A stretch of 22,538 nt of DNA from JAZQQB01 sp045628865 (GTDB lineage: Bacteria > Bacillota > Clostridia > Lachnospirales > Lachnospiraceae): positions 1 through 22,538 of the forward strand of contig JAZQQB010000042.1 in assembly GCA_045628865.1 (NCBI GenBank), given 5' to 3'. Every line of letters begins with the position of its first letter. The stretch's first letter is position 1. The translations under genes were made by a program, and so were the position numbers. This document shows positions 15,295 to 22,538 of the stretch, piece by piece. Below the pieces are notes generated by a model that was given only the letters and a program-made list of their open reading frames with translations, was not told where the DNA came from and searched no databases.

Positions 15295-17409
15295 TTATAC
15301 CTCGAAAAGTAAATCTGAATATGTAGGGATTGGCCAGTAATCTTCTGAAACAATCTGCTCTAATGCATCAATAGGAGTTCTCAAAGCTTCCATATCAGCC
15401 ATAATCTTATCTCTGTAGAATTCAGCTGTACATTTAGCACACTCTTTAGAAGTTGCTTCAGCCTGATCCTTCTTCAATGTATCTAATGCTCTCTGAGCCT
15501 CTACTAATAATGTAGAAACCTTTGCTAAGTATTCCTTCTGAACAGAAGCGTCTACACCTGCTGCTGTTACAGAGTTGATAGAATCTGCAAGCATTGTTGC
15601 ATATTCCATAACTGCTGGTAAAATCTGTTTAGAAGCCATATCGATCATTGTTAATGCTTCGATATTTCTTACCAAACCATATGTTTCATAAAGAATCTCT
15701 GAACGTGATTCCAATTCTGTCTGTGAAAGAATACCAAATTTACCAAATAAATCGAATGCTTTCTGTGTTGTTAATGCAGAAGTAGCATCTACCATAGATT
15801 TTAAGTTTGGAAGACCACGTTTCTCAGCCTCTTCAACCCATTCATCCGAATATCCGTTTCCATTGAAGATGATTCTTTCATGCTCTTTCATAAGCTTAGC
15901 GATGTATTCATCACAAGCTGTTTCGAAATCAGATGCTTTTTCTAATTCATCAGCTGCTTTTGCGAAAGCTTCTGCAACGATTGCATTCAATGTTACGTTA
16001 GGAGCTGAAATAGAATCTGCAGAACCTACCATACGGAACTCAAATTTGTTTCCTGTAAATGCGAATGGAGATGTTCTATTTCTATCTGTAGCATCTTTAT
16101 TAAATACTGGTAATGTAGATACTTTAAGGTCTAATTTTCCGCCCTTAGTACAATCTTTTGCAGTACCAGTTGTAATGATCTGCTGTACGATCTCATCTAA
16201 CTGATCTCCTAAGAAGATAGAGATGATTGCTGGAGGTGCTTCGTTTGCACCAAGTCTGTGATCGTTACCTACGCTTGATGCAGACTGACGAAGTAGATCA
16301 GCATGTTTATCAACAGCTTCCATGATACAAGCTAATGTTAACAAGAAGATTCTATTCTGTTCTGGTGTGTCACCTGGATCTAATAAGTTAAGACCTGTAT
16401 CTGTTGAGATAGACCAGTTATTGTGTTTACCTGAACCATTGATTCCAGCAAATGGCTTCTCATGAAGTAGACAAGCAAGGCCCTGACGCTTTGCAACCTT
16501 CTGCATAATTTCCATTACAAGTAAGTTGTTATCAACTGCGATATTAGCTGTTTCATAAATTGGAGCTAATTCGTGCTGAGCTGGAGCTACTTCGTTATGC
16601 TCTGTTGTAGCTGTAATACCAAGTGCCCAAAGTTCCTGGTTCACTTCCTTCATGAAACCACCAATTCTTTCCTTGATAGCTCCGAAATAATGATCCTCTA
16701 ATTCCTGTCCCTTTGGCGCTGGTGCTCCAAATAATGTACGACCTGTAAATACCAAGTCTTTACGCTGTAAATATTTTTCTCTGTCTACAATGAAGTATTC
16801 CTGTTCTGGACCAACAGAAGCAACAACCTTATTTGATTCTGTATCACCAAATAATCTAACAATACGAAGTGCTTCTTTTGATACAGCTTCCATAGAACGA
16901 AGTAATGGAGTCTTTTTATCAAGAGCCTCACCTGTGTATGAACAGAAAGCTGTTGGAATACAAAGAACTGCACCAATTGCATCCTCTTTAATAAATACTG
17001 GAGATGTTGGATCCCAAGCTGTATAACCTCTTGCTGAACATGTAGCACGAAGACCACCTGATGGGAATGAAGATGCATCTGGTTCACCCTTGATCAACTG
17101 TTTACCAGTGAACTGTGTCATCATGTTACCGTACTCATCTGGATGTGTGATAAATGAGTCATGTTTTTCTGCTGTATTAGAAACGATTAATGGCTCAAAC
17201 CAATGTGTATAATGTGTTGCGCCGTGCTCTTCAGCCCAATCCTTCATTGCCTTTGCAATTACGTCAGCTGATTCCATTGATAACTGTCCACCGTTATCCA
17301 TAACGTTCTTTAACTCAGAAAATACTTTTTTAGGTAAGCGTTCTCTCATCTTGCTGATAGTAAATACTTTTTCAGCAAATATGTCTTCAATCTTAAATGG
17401 TTCACTCAT
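15295..17409 (-). CDS. glnN: Glutamine synthetase type III
   Basis: Makes glutamine from glutamate, ammonia and ATP; type III enzymes are large cytoplasmic hexamer-based complexes found in clostridia, Bacteroides and cyanobacteria. The 704 residues match the type III length, well above the 440-470 of types I and II. Visible motifs: SFPSGGLRATCSARGYTAWD at 114-133, GPEQEYF at 200-206 and EHNEVAPAQHE at 270-280 (metal and substrate ligands), NGSGKHNNW at 324-332 (ammonium/glutamate site), then the long type III C-terminal helices. The ATG at 17407-17409 has AAGGAAG 8 bases upstream. The gene stands alone with its own promoter and terminator. Its leader holds a terminator overlapped by a hexaloop hairpin, which suggests conditional antitermination. 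Confidence 0.97.
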   Translation of the reverse strand: MSEPFKIEDIFAEKVFTISKMRERLPKKVFSELKNVMDNGGQLSMESADVIAKAMKDWAEEHGATHYTHWFEPLIVSNTAEKHDSFITHPDEYGNMMTQFTGKQLIKGEPDASSFPSGGLRATCSARGYTAWDPTSPVFIKEDAIGAVLCIPTAFCSYTGEALDKKTPLLRSMEAVSKEALRIVRLFGDTESNKVVASVGPEQEYFIVDREKYLQRKDLVFTGRTLFGAPAPKGQELEDHYFGAIKERIGGFMKEVNQELWALGITATTEHNEVAPAQHELAPIYETANIAVDNNLLVMEIMQKVAKRQGLACLLHEKPFAGINGSGKHNNWSISTDTGLNLLDPGDTPEQNRIFLLTLACIMEAVDKHADLLRQSASSVGNDHRLGANEAPPAIISIFLGDQLDEIVQQIITTGTAKDCTKGGKLDLKVSTLPVFNKDATDRNRTSPFAFTGNKFEFRMVGSADSISAPNVTLNAIVAEAFAKAADELEKASDFETACDEYIAKLMKEHERIIFNGNGYSDEWVEEAEKRGLPNLKSMVDATSALTTQKAFDLFGKFGILSQTELESRSEILYETYGLVRNIEALTMIDMASKQILPAVMEYATMLADSINSVTAAGVDASVQKEYLAKVSTLLVEAQRALDTLKKDQAEATSKECAKCTAEFYRDKIMADMEALRTPIDALEQIVSEDYWPIPTYSDLLFEV

Positions 17410-17478
17410 TGCTTTAACTTCCTTTCATCTCCGAATACTTTCATAGTAGACACTAAATACACATCTATATTTAGCTAT

Positions 17479-17517
17479 AAAAAAAGTCCCAGGTGACGAA
17501 TCTGACCACCCTGGAAC
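17479..17517 (-). terminator. Leader terminator (attenuator) upstream of glnN
   Basis: On the minus strand GTTCCAGGGTG (17507-17517) pairs with CACCTGGGAC (17486-17495), with one wobble and one bulge, followed by seven Ts (17479-17485). It lies between the predicted promoter and the glnN start codon, about 70 bases before the ATG, with no other gene in the gap. It therefore has to be overcome for glnN to be expressed. Confidence 0.8.
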
Positions 17518-17551
17518 ACCTTTGTTCTTTACTCCCTATGAATTCATTCAT
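17514..17551 (-). promoter_or_regulatory. Candidate ANTAR-type tandem hairpins overlapping the glnN attenuator
   Basis: On the minus strand GAAC-AAAGGT-GTTC (17514-17527) is a 4-bp stem with a six-base loop having A at position 1 and G at position 4, the known ANTAR recognition pattern. Its 3' arm is the first four bases of the terminator stem, so the two cannot form together. Ten bases upstream, ATGA-ATGAAT-TCAT (17538-17551) makes another 4-bp stem with a six-base loop. That loop has A1 but A, not G, at position 4, so only one of the two hairpins fits fully. Confidence 0.4.
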
Positions 17552-17558
17552 TTTCTAT

Positions 17559-17587
17559 AACATACATGATTATATGCGAAATTTCAA
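17559..17587 (-). promoter_or_regulatory. Candidate glnN promoter
   Basis: On the minus strand TTGAAA (17582-17587), 17 bases, then TATGTT (17559-17564). Transcription would start near 17552, exactly at the first hairpin of the leader. A TATAAT-like sequence sits inside the spacer but has no -35 partner. Confidence 0.5.
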
Positions 17588-17766
17588 GTAGTTATTTCTA
17601 ACTTTTTCATTTTTATTACTTTTTAACACTTGTCATCTCATTTCCCTTTATTTCTTGTTCATTTTTACTGTAATACAATGAATGCAATATAACGTTATAT
17701 ATCGATAAACTGAATAATTACCTACAATTTCCAGACATTTCTATAGTGTTTTCCTTAAATTTCTGA
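17588..17766. other. Divergent intergenic region with a 14-bp palindrome
   Basis: The gene-free gap runs from 17410 to 17851. Its glnN side holds the leader and promoter described separately. The middle part is AT-rich and includes a perfect palindrome, ATATAACGTTATAT, at 17687-17700, between the minus-strand glnN promoter and the plus-strand promoter near 17767. I see no GlnR-type TGTNAN7TNACA site. No further gene is supported. Confidence 0.4.
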
Positions 17767-17772
17767 TATAAT
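17764..17772 (+). promoter_or_regulatory. Extended -10 promoter for the plus-strand membrane pair
   Basis: TGA immediately followed by TATAAT (17767-17772) gives an extended -10 with a perfect hexamer. The -35 at 17-base spacing (TAGTGT) is poor, which extended -10 promoters tolerate. The leader to the first gene would be about 73 bases. Confidence 0.5.
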
Positions 17773-17851
17773 AGTGTTATATTTATGACTTTAATCGAGG
17801 CATTGTCACTTCCTATTTTATTTTCAAACTCAATGTCTACGTTGAAACGAG

Positions 17852-18151
17852 GTGATTTATATCGCAAACAGTAAAAAAAAGCCCAGTCTATTTCAAAGGA
17901 TCATGGTGCTGATCCTCCGTAGACTTCTCATTGTGCTAATCACAATTTTTATTATCTCTTCTATTACTTTTTATATGGTCAGTTCTCGAATCGAAAAATG
18001 TGAAGCGTATCAAAAGAATTGCTATTATGAGCATGTTGAAGAGAATACTTTTTCGATATTAAAAACCACCTTCTCAACTTTTTTAAAGGAATCCTTTTCA
18101 AAACCATTAGGAGAGGCAGGTGAAGATATAAATGTCGAAGAAGCACAATGA
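17852..18151 (+). CDS. Small single-pass membrane protein, function unknown
   Basis: I do not recognise this protein. From a GTG start it has 99 residues: a basic N-terminus (NSKKKPSLFQR), one strongly hydrophobic segment at about 18-44 (MVLILRRLLIV onward to SSITFYMVSS), and a short, probably extracellular tail with two cysteines (Cys51, Cys57). The start is unclear. The GTG is itself inside GAGGTGAT (17849-17856), a near-ideal ribosome binding site, which would place initiation near the in-frame ATC at 17861. A downstream ATG at 17903 (82 residues) has AAAGGA very close to it. The reading frame overlaps the next gene by 20 bases, which supports a real two-gene operon. Confidence 0.6.
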   Translation: MIYIANSKKKPSLFQRIMVLILRRLLIVLITIFIISSITFYMVSSRIEKCEAYQKNCYYEHVEENTFSILKTTFSTFLKESFSKPLGEAGEDINVEEAQ

Positions 18152-19700
18152 CCAAACATTTACTGATTTTTCTTCTGATGATTTTCAAAATGAGGATCTC
18201 CTAGAGCTGGATGATATTTCTGATTTAGAAGAATTCCAGGCACCCTTTGCTGATTTTCTATTTGAAGATCTAGAAAAGGATGAAGATGGTTTTGAAGTTA
18301 TTTTGGAATCCAAGGCACAAAAAATTGCCAAGGAAGAAAAAAAAGCCATAAAGAAAAAAGCAAAAAAGAAAAAGGAAAATGCAGTAAAAAGTCTTGTTCA
18401 CAGTGAAGATGATCTTGTTCTTTTCGATGAATTTTCTCAAGAAAAGACACATGCCCAGATTAATGAAATGGACCTTGAAGACCTGATTGCCTTAGAATTA
18501 TCTTCCGATTTACCAGACACCGTAAAAAGCCCTGTTTATGACAAGCCAAAGGAAGAATCCATTATTAGCTGGTTTACAATTTTTTACATTGCTATTACTG
18601 CTTTTTGCCTTTTTATAGCTCACCGATACAATATTTCATTAAATACTGCTATCAGCAATTATGAAAATGATCAGCCCGAGGCTTATGTAACATCCTTATT
18701 AGAAACTTTTCGAGATTCAGAAACTGCTGGTAAATATTTCCATTTTCCAGAAATCACTTATTCTGAATTTGATGATTCCCAAAAATTAGCTCTGGATTAT
18801 TACTCATACTTGTCATCTGCTTCCCTAACTTTTGAACGTTCCAATCTCTTTACGGTTACGGAACCAGTTTTTGACTTTTATGCCAATGGACAGCCTTTTG
18901 GAACCATTTATTTAAATTCCATCCCTGATCAATTATACCTTGGAAAGTTTCAGACCTATGACTATTTTTGTAAACAGGTGGATGTAACTATTTCAGTGAA
19001 TCCTGCTACCTATTATATCAAAGCACCTAGCAGTTTTCACGTATATGTAAATGGAATCGAATTATCCAGCAAATATTACACAGGCACTAAGGAAGATATT
19101 CCTGAACTCACATCCTATAAGGATTATGTAGACATTCCTTATTATGTTTCTTATGAACTGAAGGACCTTATCTTCACCCCTGATATTTACATTACAACCC
19201 CTAACGGGCAGGAAGTAACTTATATGAATTCAGGAAATCAAATCATTATTCCAGCACAATTTGATCATCCTGAATTTCCAGCGACTCTTTTAATCTACAC
19301 AGACATTTTAACTGCAATGGAATCCTATAGCAATTATCTTTCCGGCGATCTTTCTGGTAAAGATGGAGGCTTTGCATCTATTGAAAAATATCTGTTGAAG
19401 GATACTGTTTTCTATGAAAAAGCAAAGGGATATGTATCAGATGGTACCATTCCAACCATAGAGGATCATACATTACCGGAGTATGTATTTTCCTCTCGTT
19501 CAATATCAGATTACACCTTATACTCTGATGACTTCTTCTCTTGCACCGTAACACTAGAAAAAAATGTTCAGCTTGCAAATGGAACCTTTAAAACCTATAC
19601 GGAAAACTATCAATGCTTCTACATCAAAGATTATCAGGATCCTGATTTAGTCAACGATCTCAGCTATCATTGGAAGATTATTAATATCATCCGACAATAA
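18132..19700 (+). CDS. Large bitopic membrane protein with acidic/lysine-rich cytoplasmic region, function unknown
   Basis: I do not recognise this 522-residue protein. Residues 1-60 are highly acidic and 61-86 very lysine-rich, probably a helical or disordered cytoplasmic segment. Residues 88-140 are acidic again. One membrane segment lies at about 144-164, and about 350 residues follow outside the cell. The last 130 residues (ending FYIKDYQDPDLVNDLSYHWKIINIIRQ) have the strand pattern of an NTF2-like fold, and FHVYVNGIELSS suggests a TcaA-like beta module; both are impressions only. The ATG follows AGGTGA at 8-base spacing and overlaps the preceding small membrane gene. A bidirectional terminator follows the stop. 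An envelope role is plausible; nothing here shows its activity. Confidence 0.85.
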   Translation: MSKKHNDQTFTDFSSDDFQNEDLLELDDISDLEEFQAPFADFLFEDLEKDEDGFEVILESKAQKIAKEEKKAIKKKAKKKKENAVKSLVHSEDDLVLFDEFSQEKTHAQINEMDLEDLIALELSSDLPDTVKSPVYDKPKEESIISWFTIFYIAITAFCLFIAHRYNISLNTAISNYENDQPEAYVTSLLETFRDSETAGKYFHFPEITYSEFDDSQKLALDYYSYLSSASLTFERSNLFTVTEPVFDFYANGQPFGTIYLNSIPDQLYLGKFQTYDYFCKQVDVTISVNPATYYIKAPSSFHVYVNGIELSSKYYTGTKEDIPELTSYKDYVDIPYYVSYELKDLIFTPDIYITTPNGQEVTYMNSGNQIIIPAQFDHPEFPATLLIYTDILTAMESYSNYLSGDLSGKDGGFASIEKYLLKDTVFYEKAKGYVSDGTIPTIEDHTLPEYVFSSRSISDYTLYSDDFFSCTVTLEKNVQLANGTFKTYTENYQCFYIKDYQDPDLVNDLSYHWKIINIIRQ

Positions 19701-19705
19701 AAATA

Positions 19706-19733
19706 ATGCGCTTGGGCAATTGCTCAAGCGCAT
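19706..19733. terminator. Bidirectional terminator between the plus-strand pair and dnaJ
   Basis: ATGCGCTTGGGC (19706-19717) pairs with GCTCAAGCGCAT (19722-19733) around an AATT loop, with one wobble pair. On the plus strand CGTTTTTATTT follows; on the minus strand TATTTTTATTG follows. It serves the converging ends of both transcripts, and the plus-strand T-tract overlaps the dnaJ stop codon. Confidence 0.92.
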
Positions 19734-19738
19734 CGTTT

Positions 19739-20911
19739 TTATTTAAAGAAACCTTTTTTCTTCTTTCCACCCTTATCATCTGGACCTTTACCGTCAGCTG
19801 TTGCATTCTCAACTGCGTGTAAAGAATCGCCTGTTAAAGCATCAAACTGTGCTAACAGTTCTTTTGCTTCATGAGATAATTTCTCTGGTGTCTGAACTAC
19901 CAATGTAACGTAGTGGTCACCTCTTACATCCTTGTTACGGATAGAAGGTACACCCTTTCCTCTTAATCGGATTCTGGTTCCTGTCTGAGTTCCCGGCTTC
20001 ACTTCATTGGCAACACGACCATCTACTGTATCGATTAGAATTTCTCCACCAAGTGCTGCTACTGCATAAGAAATATACACCGTAGAGTAAATATCCATAT
20101 CCTGTCTCTGGAAAACAGGATGTCTTGCTACACGAACTTCTACCAAAAGATCTCCTCTTGGTCCACCATTCACACCAGGTTCACCCTTATCGCGGATTCG
20201 AATGCTCTGTCCATTATCAATACCTGGAATTACATTTACAAGAATCTTCTTTCTTGATGAAGTATATCCGGAACCATAACACTCTGGACACTTCTCTTTG
20301 ATGATTTTTCCTGTACCACCACAATCTGGACATGCCTGAACACTTCTCATACTACCAAAGAATGTAGACTGGTTTACAACTACCTGACCCTTACCACCAC
20401 ACTTAGGACAAGTGTCAGCGCTTGTTCCAGGCTTTGCACCAGTACCATGACAACATGAACAGGTATCTTTTAAGTTCAATTCTAATTCCTTATCCACACC
20501 AAAGACTGCTTCTTCAAATGTGACATTGACACTGGCACGGATATTGGCTCCCTTCATTGGTCCGTTTCCACGCCCTCTTGAAGAGCTTCTTCCACCACCA
20601 AAGAAATCACCAAAGATATCACCGAAGATGTCTCCAAAATCCATTCCACCAAAATCGAATCCGCCGGCACCACCTGCGCCACCCTGGAATGCTGCATGAC
20701 CAAACTGATCATACTGACGTTTCTTCTCAGGATCACTGAGTACTGCATATGCTTCTGAAGCTTCTTTAAATTTCTTTTCAGCTTCTGCGTCTCCAGGATT
20801 CATATCTGGATGATATTTTTTTGCTAAGGCTCTGTATGCTTTCTTAATGGCTGCATCATCTGCGCCCTTATCTACACCAAGAACCTCGTAATAATCTCTT
20901 TTATCTGCCAT
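19739..20911 (-). CDS. dnaJ: Chaperone protein DnaJ (type I Hsp40)
   Basis: Co-chaperone that delivers unfolded clients to DnaK and stimulates its ATPase. The 390 residues hold the complete type I set. The J domain is at 1-70 with HPD at 34-36. A Gly/Phe-rich region at about 73-108 has a GDIFGDIFGDFF repeat. The zinc domain has four CxxCxGxG units (Cys151/154, 168/171, 194/197, 208/211). The C-terminal substrate domains and a lysine-rich end (KGGKKKKGFFK) follow. The ATG has GAGG 10 bases upstream. It lies 99 bases downstream of dnaK, separated by a strong hairpin, in the standard dnaK-dnaJ order. Confidence 0.98.
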   Translation of the reverse strand: MADKRDYYEVLGVDKGADDAAIKKAYRALAKKYHPDMNPGDAEAEKKFKEASEAYAVLSDPEKKRQYDQFGHAAFQGGAGGAGGFDFGGMDFGDIFGDIFGDFFGGGRSSSRGRGNGPMKGANIRASVNVTFEEAVFGVDKELELNLKDTCSCCHGTGAKPGTSADTCPKCGGKGQVVVNQSTFFGSMRSVQACPDCGGTGKIIKEKCPECYGSGYTSSRKKILVNVIPGIDNGQSIRIRDKGEPGVNGGPRGDLLVEVRVARHPVFQRQDMDIYSTVYISYAVAALGGEILIDTVDGRVANEVKPGTQTGTRIRLRGKGVPSIRNKDVRGDHYVTLVVQTPEKLSHEAKELLAQFDALTGDSLHAVENATADGKGPDDKGGKKKKGFFK

Positions 20912-20935
20912 TTTTTCATAACCTCATAGTAGTAA

Positions 20936-20965
20936 AGTGTAGTGGGCGTCAAAACCCACTACACT
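20936..20965 (-). repeat. Strong intercistronic hairpin between dnaK and dnaJ
   Basis: AGTGTAGTGGG (20936-20946) and CCCACTACACT (20955-20965) form a perfect 11-bp stem with an 8-base loop. On the minus strand it is followed by TTACTACT, not a clean T-tract. It ends 25 bases before the dnaJ start codon. It could reduce read-through into dnaJ or protect the dnaK mRNA 3' end. Confidence 0.8.
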
Positions 20966-21010
20966 GCATATTACATATTTCTGATATGGATGTCAATCGA
21001 CGTTTCCAAA

Positions 21011-22538
21011 TTAAACTTCTCTGTAGTCTCCGTCAACAACATCATCCTGAGGACCGTTGTTAGCACTAGCATCGCTGTAAGCACCTGCTCCCATATCTGG
21101 GCCAGCACCCTGAGCACCTGCTGCGCCCTGCATGCTCTCATACATCTTAGTAAATAAGTTCTGAGATTTTGTCATTAAAGCTTCTTTCTTAGCTTTCATT
21201 TCGTCTAACTGAGAATCTGTTAATTCCTGATCCTTAGTATCTTCTAATAATTTCTTAAGATCAGCAATATCTGCTTCTAAGGAAGCTTTTTCAGAAGCAT
21301 CGATCTTGTCGCCAACTTCCTGTAATGCTTTTTCAGTCTGGAAAATGAATGAATCAGCATCATTTCTTGTATCAATAGCTTCTTTTCTCTTCTTATCCTG
21401 TGCTTCAAATTCAGCAGCTTCTTTAACAGCTTTTTCGATATCAGCATCAGACATGTTAGAACCAGCTGTAATTGTGATATGCTGTTCTTTACCTGTACCT
21501 AAATCTTTTGCAGATACGTTAACGATACCATTTGCATCAATATCAAATGTTACTTCGATCTGTGGAACACCACGACGTGCTGGTGGGATACCATCTAATC
21601 TGAACTGTCCAAGAGATTTGTTATCTCTAGCAAACTGTCTTTCACCCTGTACAATATTGATATCTACTGCTGTCTGGTTATCTTCTGCTGTAGAGAATAC
21701 CTGACTCTTCTTTGTAGGAATTGTTGTATTTCTTTCGATCAATCTTGTAGCGATACCACCCATTGTTTCGATAGATAATGAAAGTGGAGTTACATCCAAT
21801 AATAAGATCTCGCCTGCACCAGCATCTCCTGCTAATTTACCACCCTGGATAGAAGCACCGATAGCTACACATTCATCTGGGTTTAATGATTTACTTGGCT
21901 CTTTACCTGTTAACTGACGTACTTTATCCTGTACAGCTGGGATACGTGTAGAACCACCAACTAATAATACCTGACCTAAATCAGCATTTGTGATACCAGC
22001 ATCCTTCATAGCGTTCTGTACTGGAATAGCTGTTCTTTCTACTAAGTCATGTGTTAATTCATCAAACTTAGCTCTTGTTAAGTTCATATCAAAATGTAAT
22101 GGGCCACTTGCATTCATAGAGATGAATGGTAAGTTAATGTTTGTTGTTGTTGAAGAAGAAAGTTCTTTCTTAGCTTTTTCTGCAGCTTCTTTTAATCTCT
22201 GTAATGCCATCTTATCTGCTGATAAGTCAACACCGTTAGCTGTCTTAAATTCTGATACCATCCAGTCGATGATCTTCTGGTCGAAGTCATCACCACCAAG
22301 ACGAACATCACCGTTAGTAGCTAATACTTCGATAACGCCATCACCGATTTCAATAATAGATACATCAAATGTACCACCACCTAAGTCATATACCATGATC
22401 TTCTGTTCTTTTTCATTATCAAGACCATAAGCCAAAGCTGCTGCTGTAGGCTCGTTGATGATACGCTTTACATCAAGACCTGCAATCTTACCAGCGTCCT
22501 TTGTAGCCTGACGTTCAGCATCATTGAAGTATGCTGGA
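21011..22538 (-). CDS. dnaK: Chaperone protein DnaK (Hsp70), partial (5' end outside window)
   Basis: ATP-driven chaperone that binds hydrophobic peptide segments. The frame is open from the right edge (first full codon at 22535-22537) and 508 residues are visible, starting PAYFNDAERQATKDAGKIAG. About 110-120 N-terminal residues of the usual 610 or so are missing. Visible marks: INEPTAAALAYG, the second phosphate loop VYDLGGGTFDVSI, the adenosine-site segment LVGGSTRIPAVQ, the interdomain linker LLLDVTPLSLSIET, the substrate domain, and a C-terminal tail rich in Gly/Ala ending DDVVDGDYREV. Any shorter reading that begins at 22435 would be an artefact of the missing 5' end. The upstream neighbours, probably grpE and hrcA, are outside the window. 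Confidence 0.98.
   Translation of the reverse strand, partial: PAYFNDAERQATKDAGKIAGLDVKRIINEPTAAALAYGLDNEKEQKIMVYDLGGGTFDVSIIEIGDGVIEVLATNGDVRLGGDDFDQKIIDWMVSEFKTANGVDLSADKMALQRLKEAAEKAKKELSSSTTTNINLPFISMNASGPLHFDMNLTRAKFDELTHDLVERTAIPVQNAMKDAGITNADLGQVLLVGGSTRIPAVQDKVRQLTGKEPSKSLNPDECVAIGASIQGGKLAGDAGAGEILLLDVTPLSLSIETMGGIATRLIERNTTIPTKKSQVFSTAEDNQTAVDINIVQGERQFARDNKSLGQFRLDGIPPARRGVPQIEVTFDIDANGIVNVSAKDLGTGKEQHITITAGSNMSDADIEKAVKEAAEFEAQDKKRKEAIDTRNDADSFIFQTEKALQEVGDKIDASEKASLEADIADLKKLLEDTKDQELTDSQLDEMKAKKEALMTKSQNLFTKMYESMQGAAGAQGAGPDMGAGAYSDASANNGPQDDVVDGDYREV

Noticed and set aside
15863..16204. A 113-codon plus-strand open frame inside glnN
   Set aside because: It is antisense to glnN with no start signal or recognisable domain.
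21990..22430. A 146-codon plus-strand open frame inside dnaK
   Set aside because: It is antisense to a certain dnaK coding region. Long antisense frames over dnaK are a well-known artefact of its codon use.

Overview
The window looks like ordinary chromosomal core from a low-GC Firmicute, most likely a clostridial member of the Lachnospiraceae type. I infer this from the type III glutamine synthetase, the CdaR-ftsE-ftsX-M23-S41 block, the Bacillus-type LexA box, AGGAGG-class ribosome binding sites, and a tRNA without an encoded CCA. No phage, transposon, plasmid or CRISPR material is visible. Both edges cut genes: mreB lacks its 3' part at the left edge, and dnaK lacks its 5' part at the right edge.

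Layout, left to right. Nearly everything is on the minus strand, so transcription runs right to left. Positions 1-551 hold the start of mreB with its own promoter. Positions 762-5640 hold uvrB and uvrA, a two-gene excision repair operon behind a LexA (SOS) box at 5709-5722. Positions 5821-11296 hold a five-gene cluster in the order PucR/CdaR-type regulator, ftsE, ftsX, secreted coiled-coil M23 peptidase, S41 carboxy-terminal processing protease. It starts at a promoter whose spacer carries an inverted repeat and ends at a strong terminator. Positions 11621-12298 hold a divergent WecG/TagA/CpsF-family protein. Positions 12429-14958 hold acyl-ACP thioesterase, cvfB and a CPBP membrane protease. 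A tRNA-Gln(CUG) gene at 15018-15089 sits directly upstream of the thioesterase, and its terminator abuts the thioesterase ribosome binding site. Positions 15295-17409 hold glnN, with a leader terminator and an overlapping small hairpin that resemble ANTAR-type antitermination. Positions 17852-19700 hold the only plus-strand genes: two overlapping genes for unrecognised single-pass membrane proteins. Positions 19739-22538 hold dnaJ and dnaK, separated by a strong intercistronic hairpin.

How the genes fit together. FtsEX plus the M23 protein is a classic arrangement for ATP-driven control of a cell-wall hydrolase at division; the S41 protease and MreB also belong to envelope growth. UvrAB needs UvrC, which is not in this window. 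DnaK and DnaJ work together as a chaperone pair.

I do not see a clearly new biological system. The points most worth a second look are the glnN leader, the unrecognised plus-strand membrane pair with its odd translation start, the nested inverted repeats between the S41 gene and uvrB, the thioesterase that seems to depend on tRNA read-through, and the WecG-like protein with altered motifs. All promoter and RNA-structure calls were made by eye.
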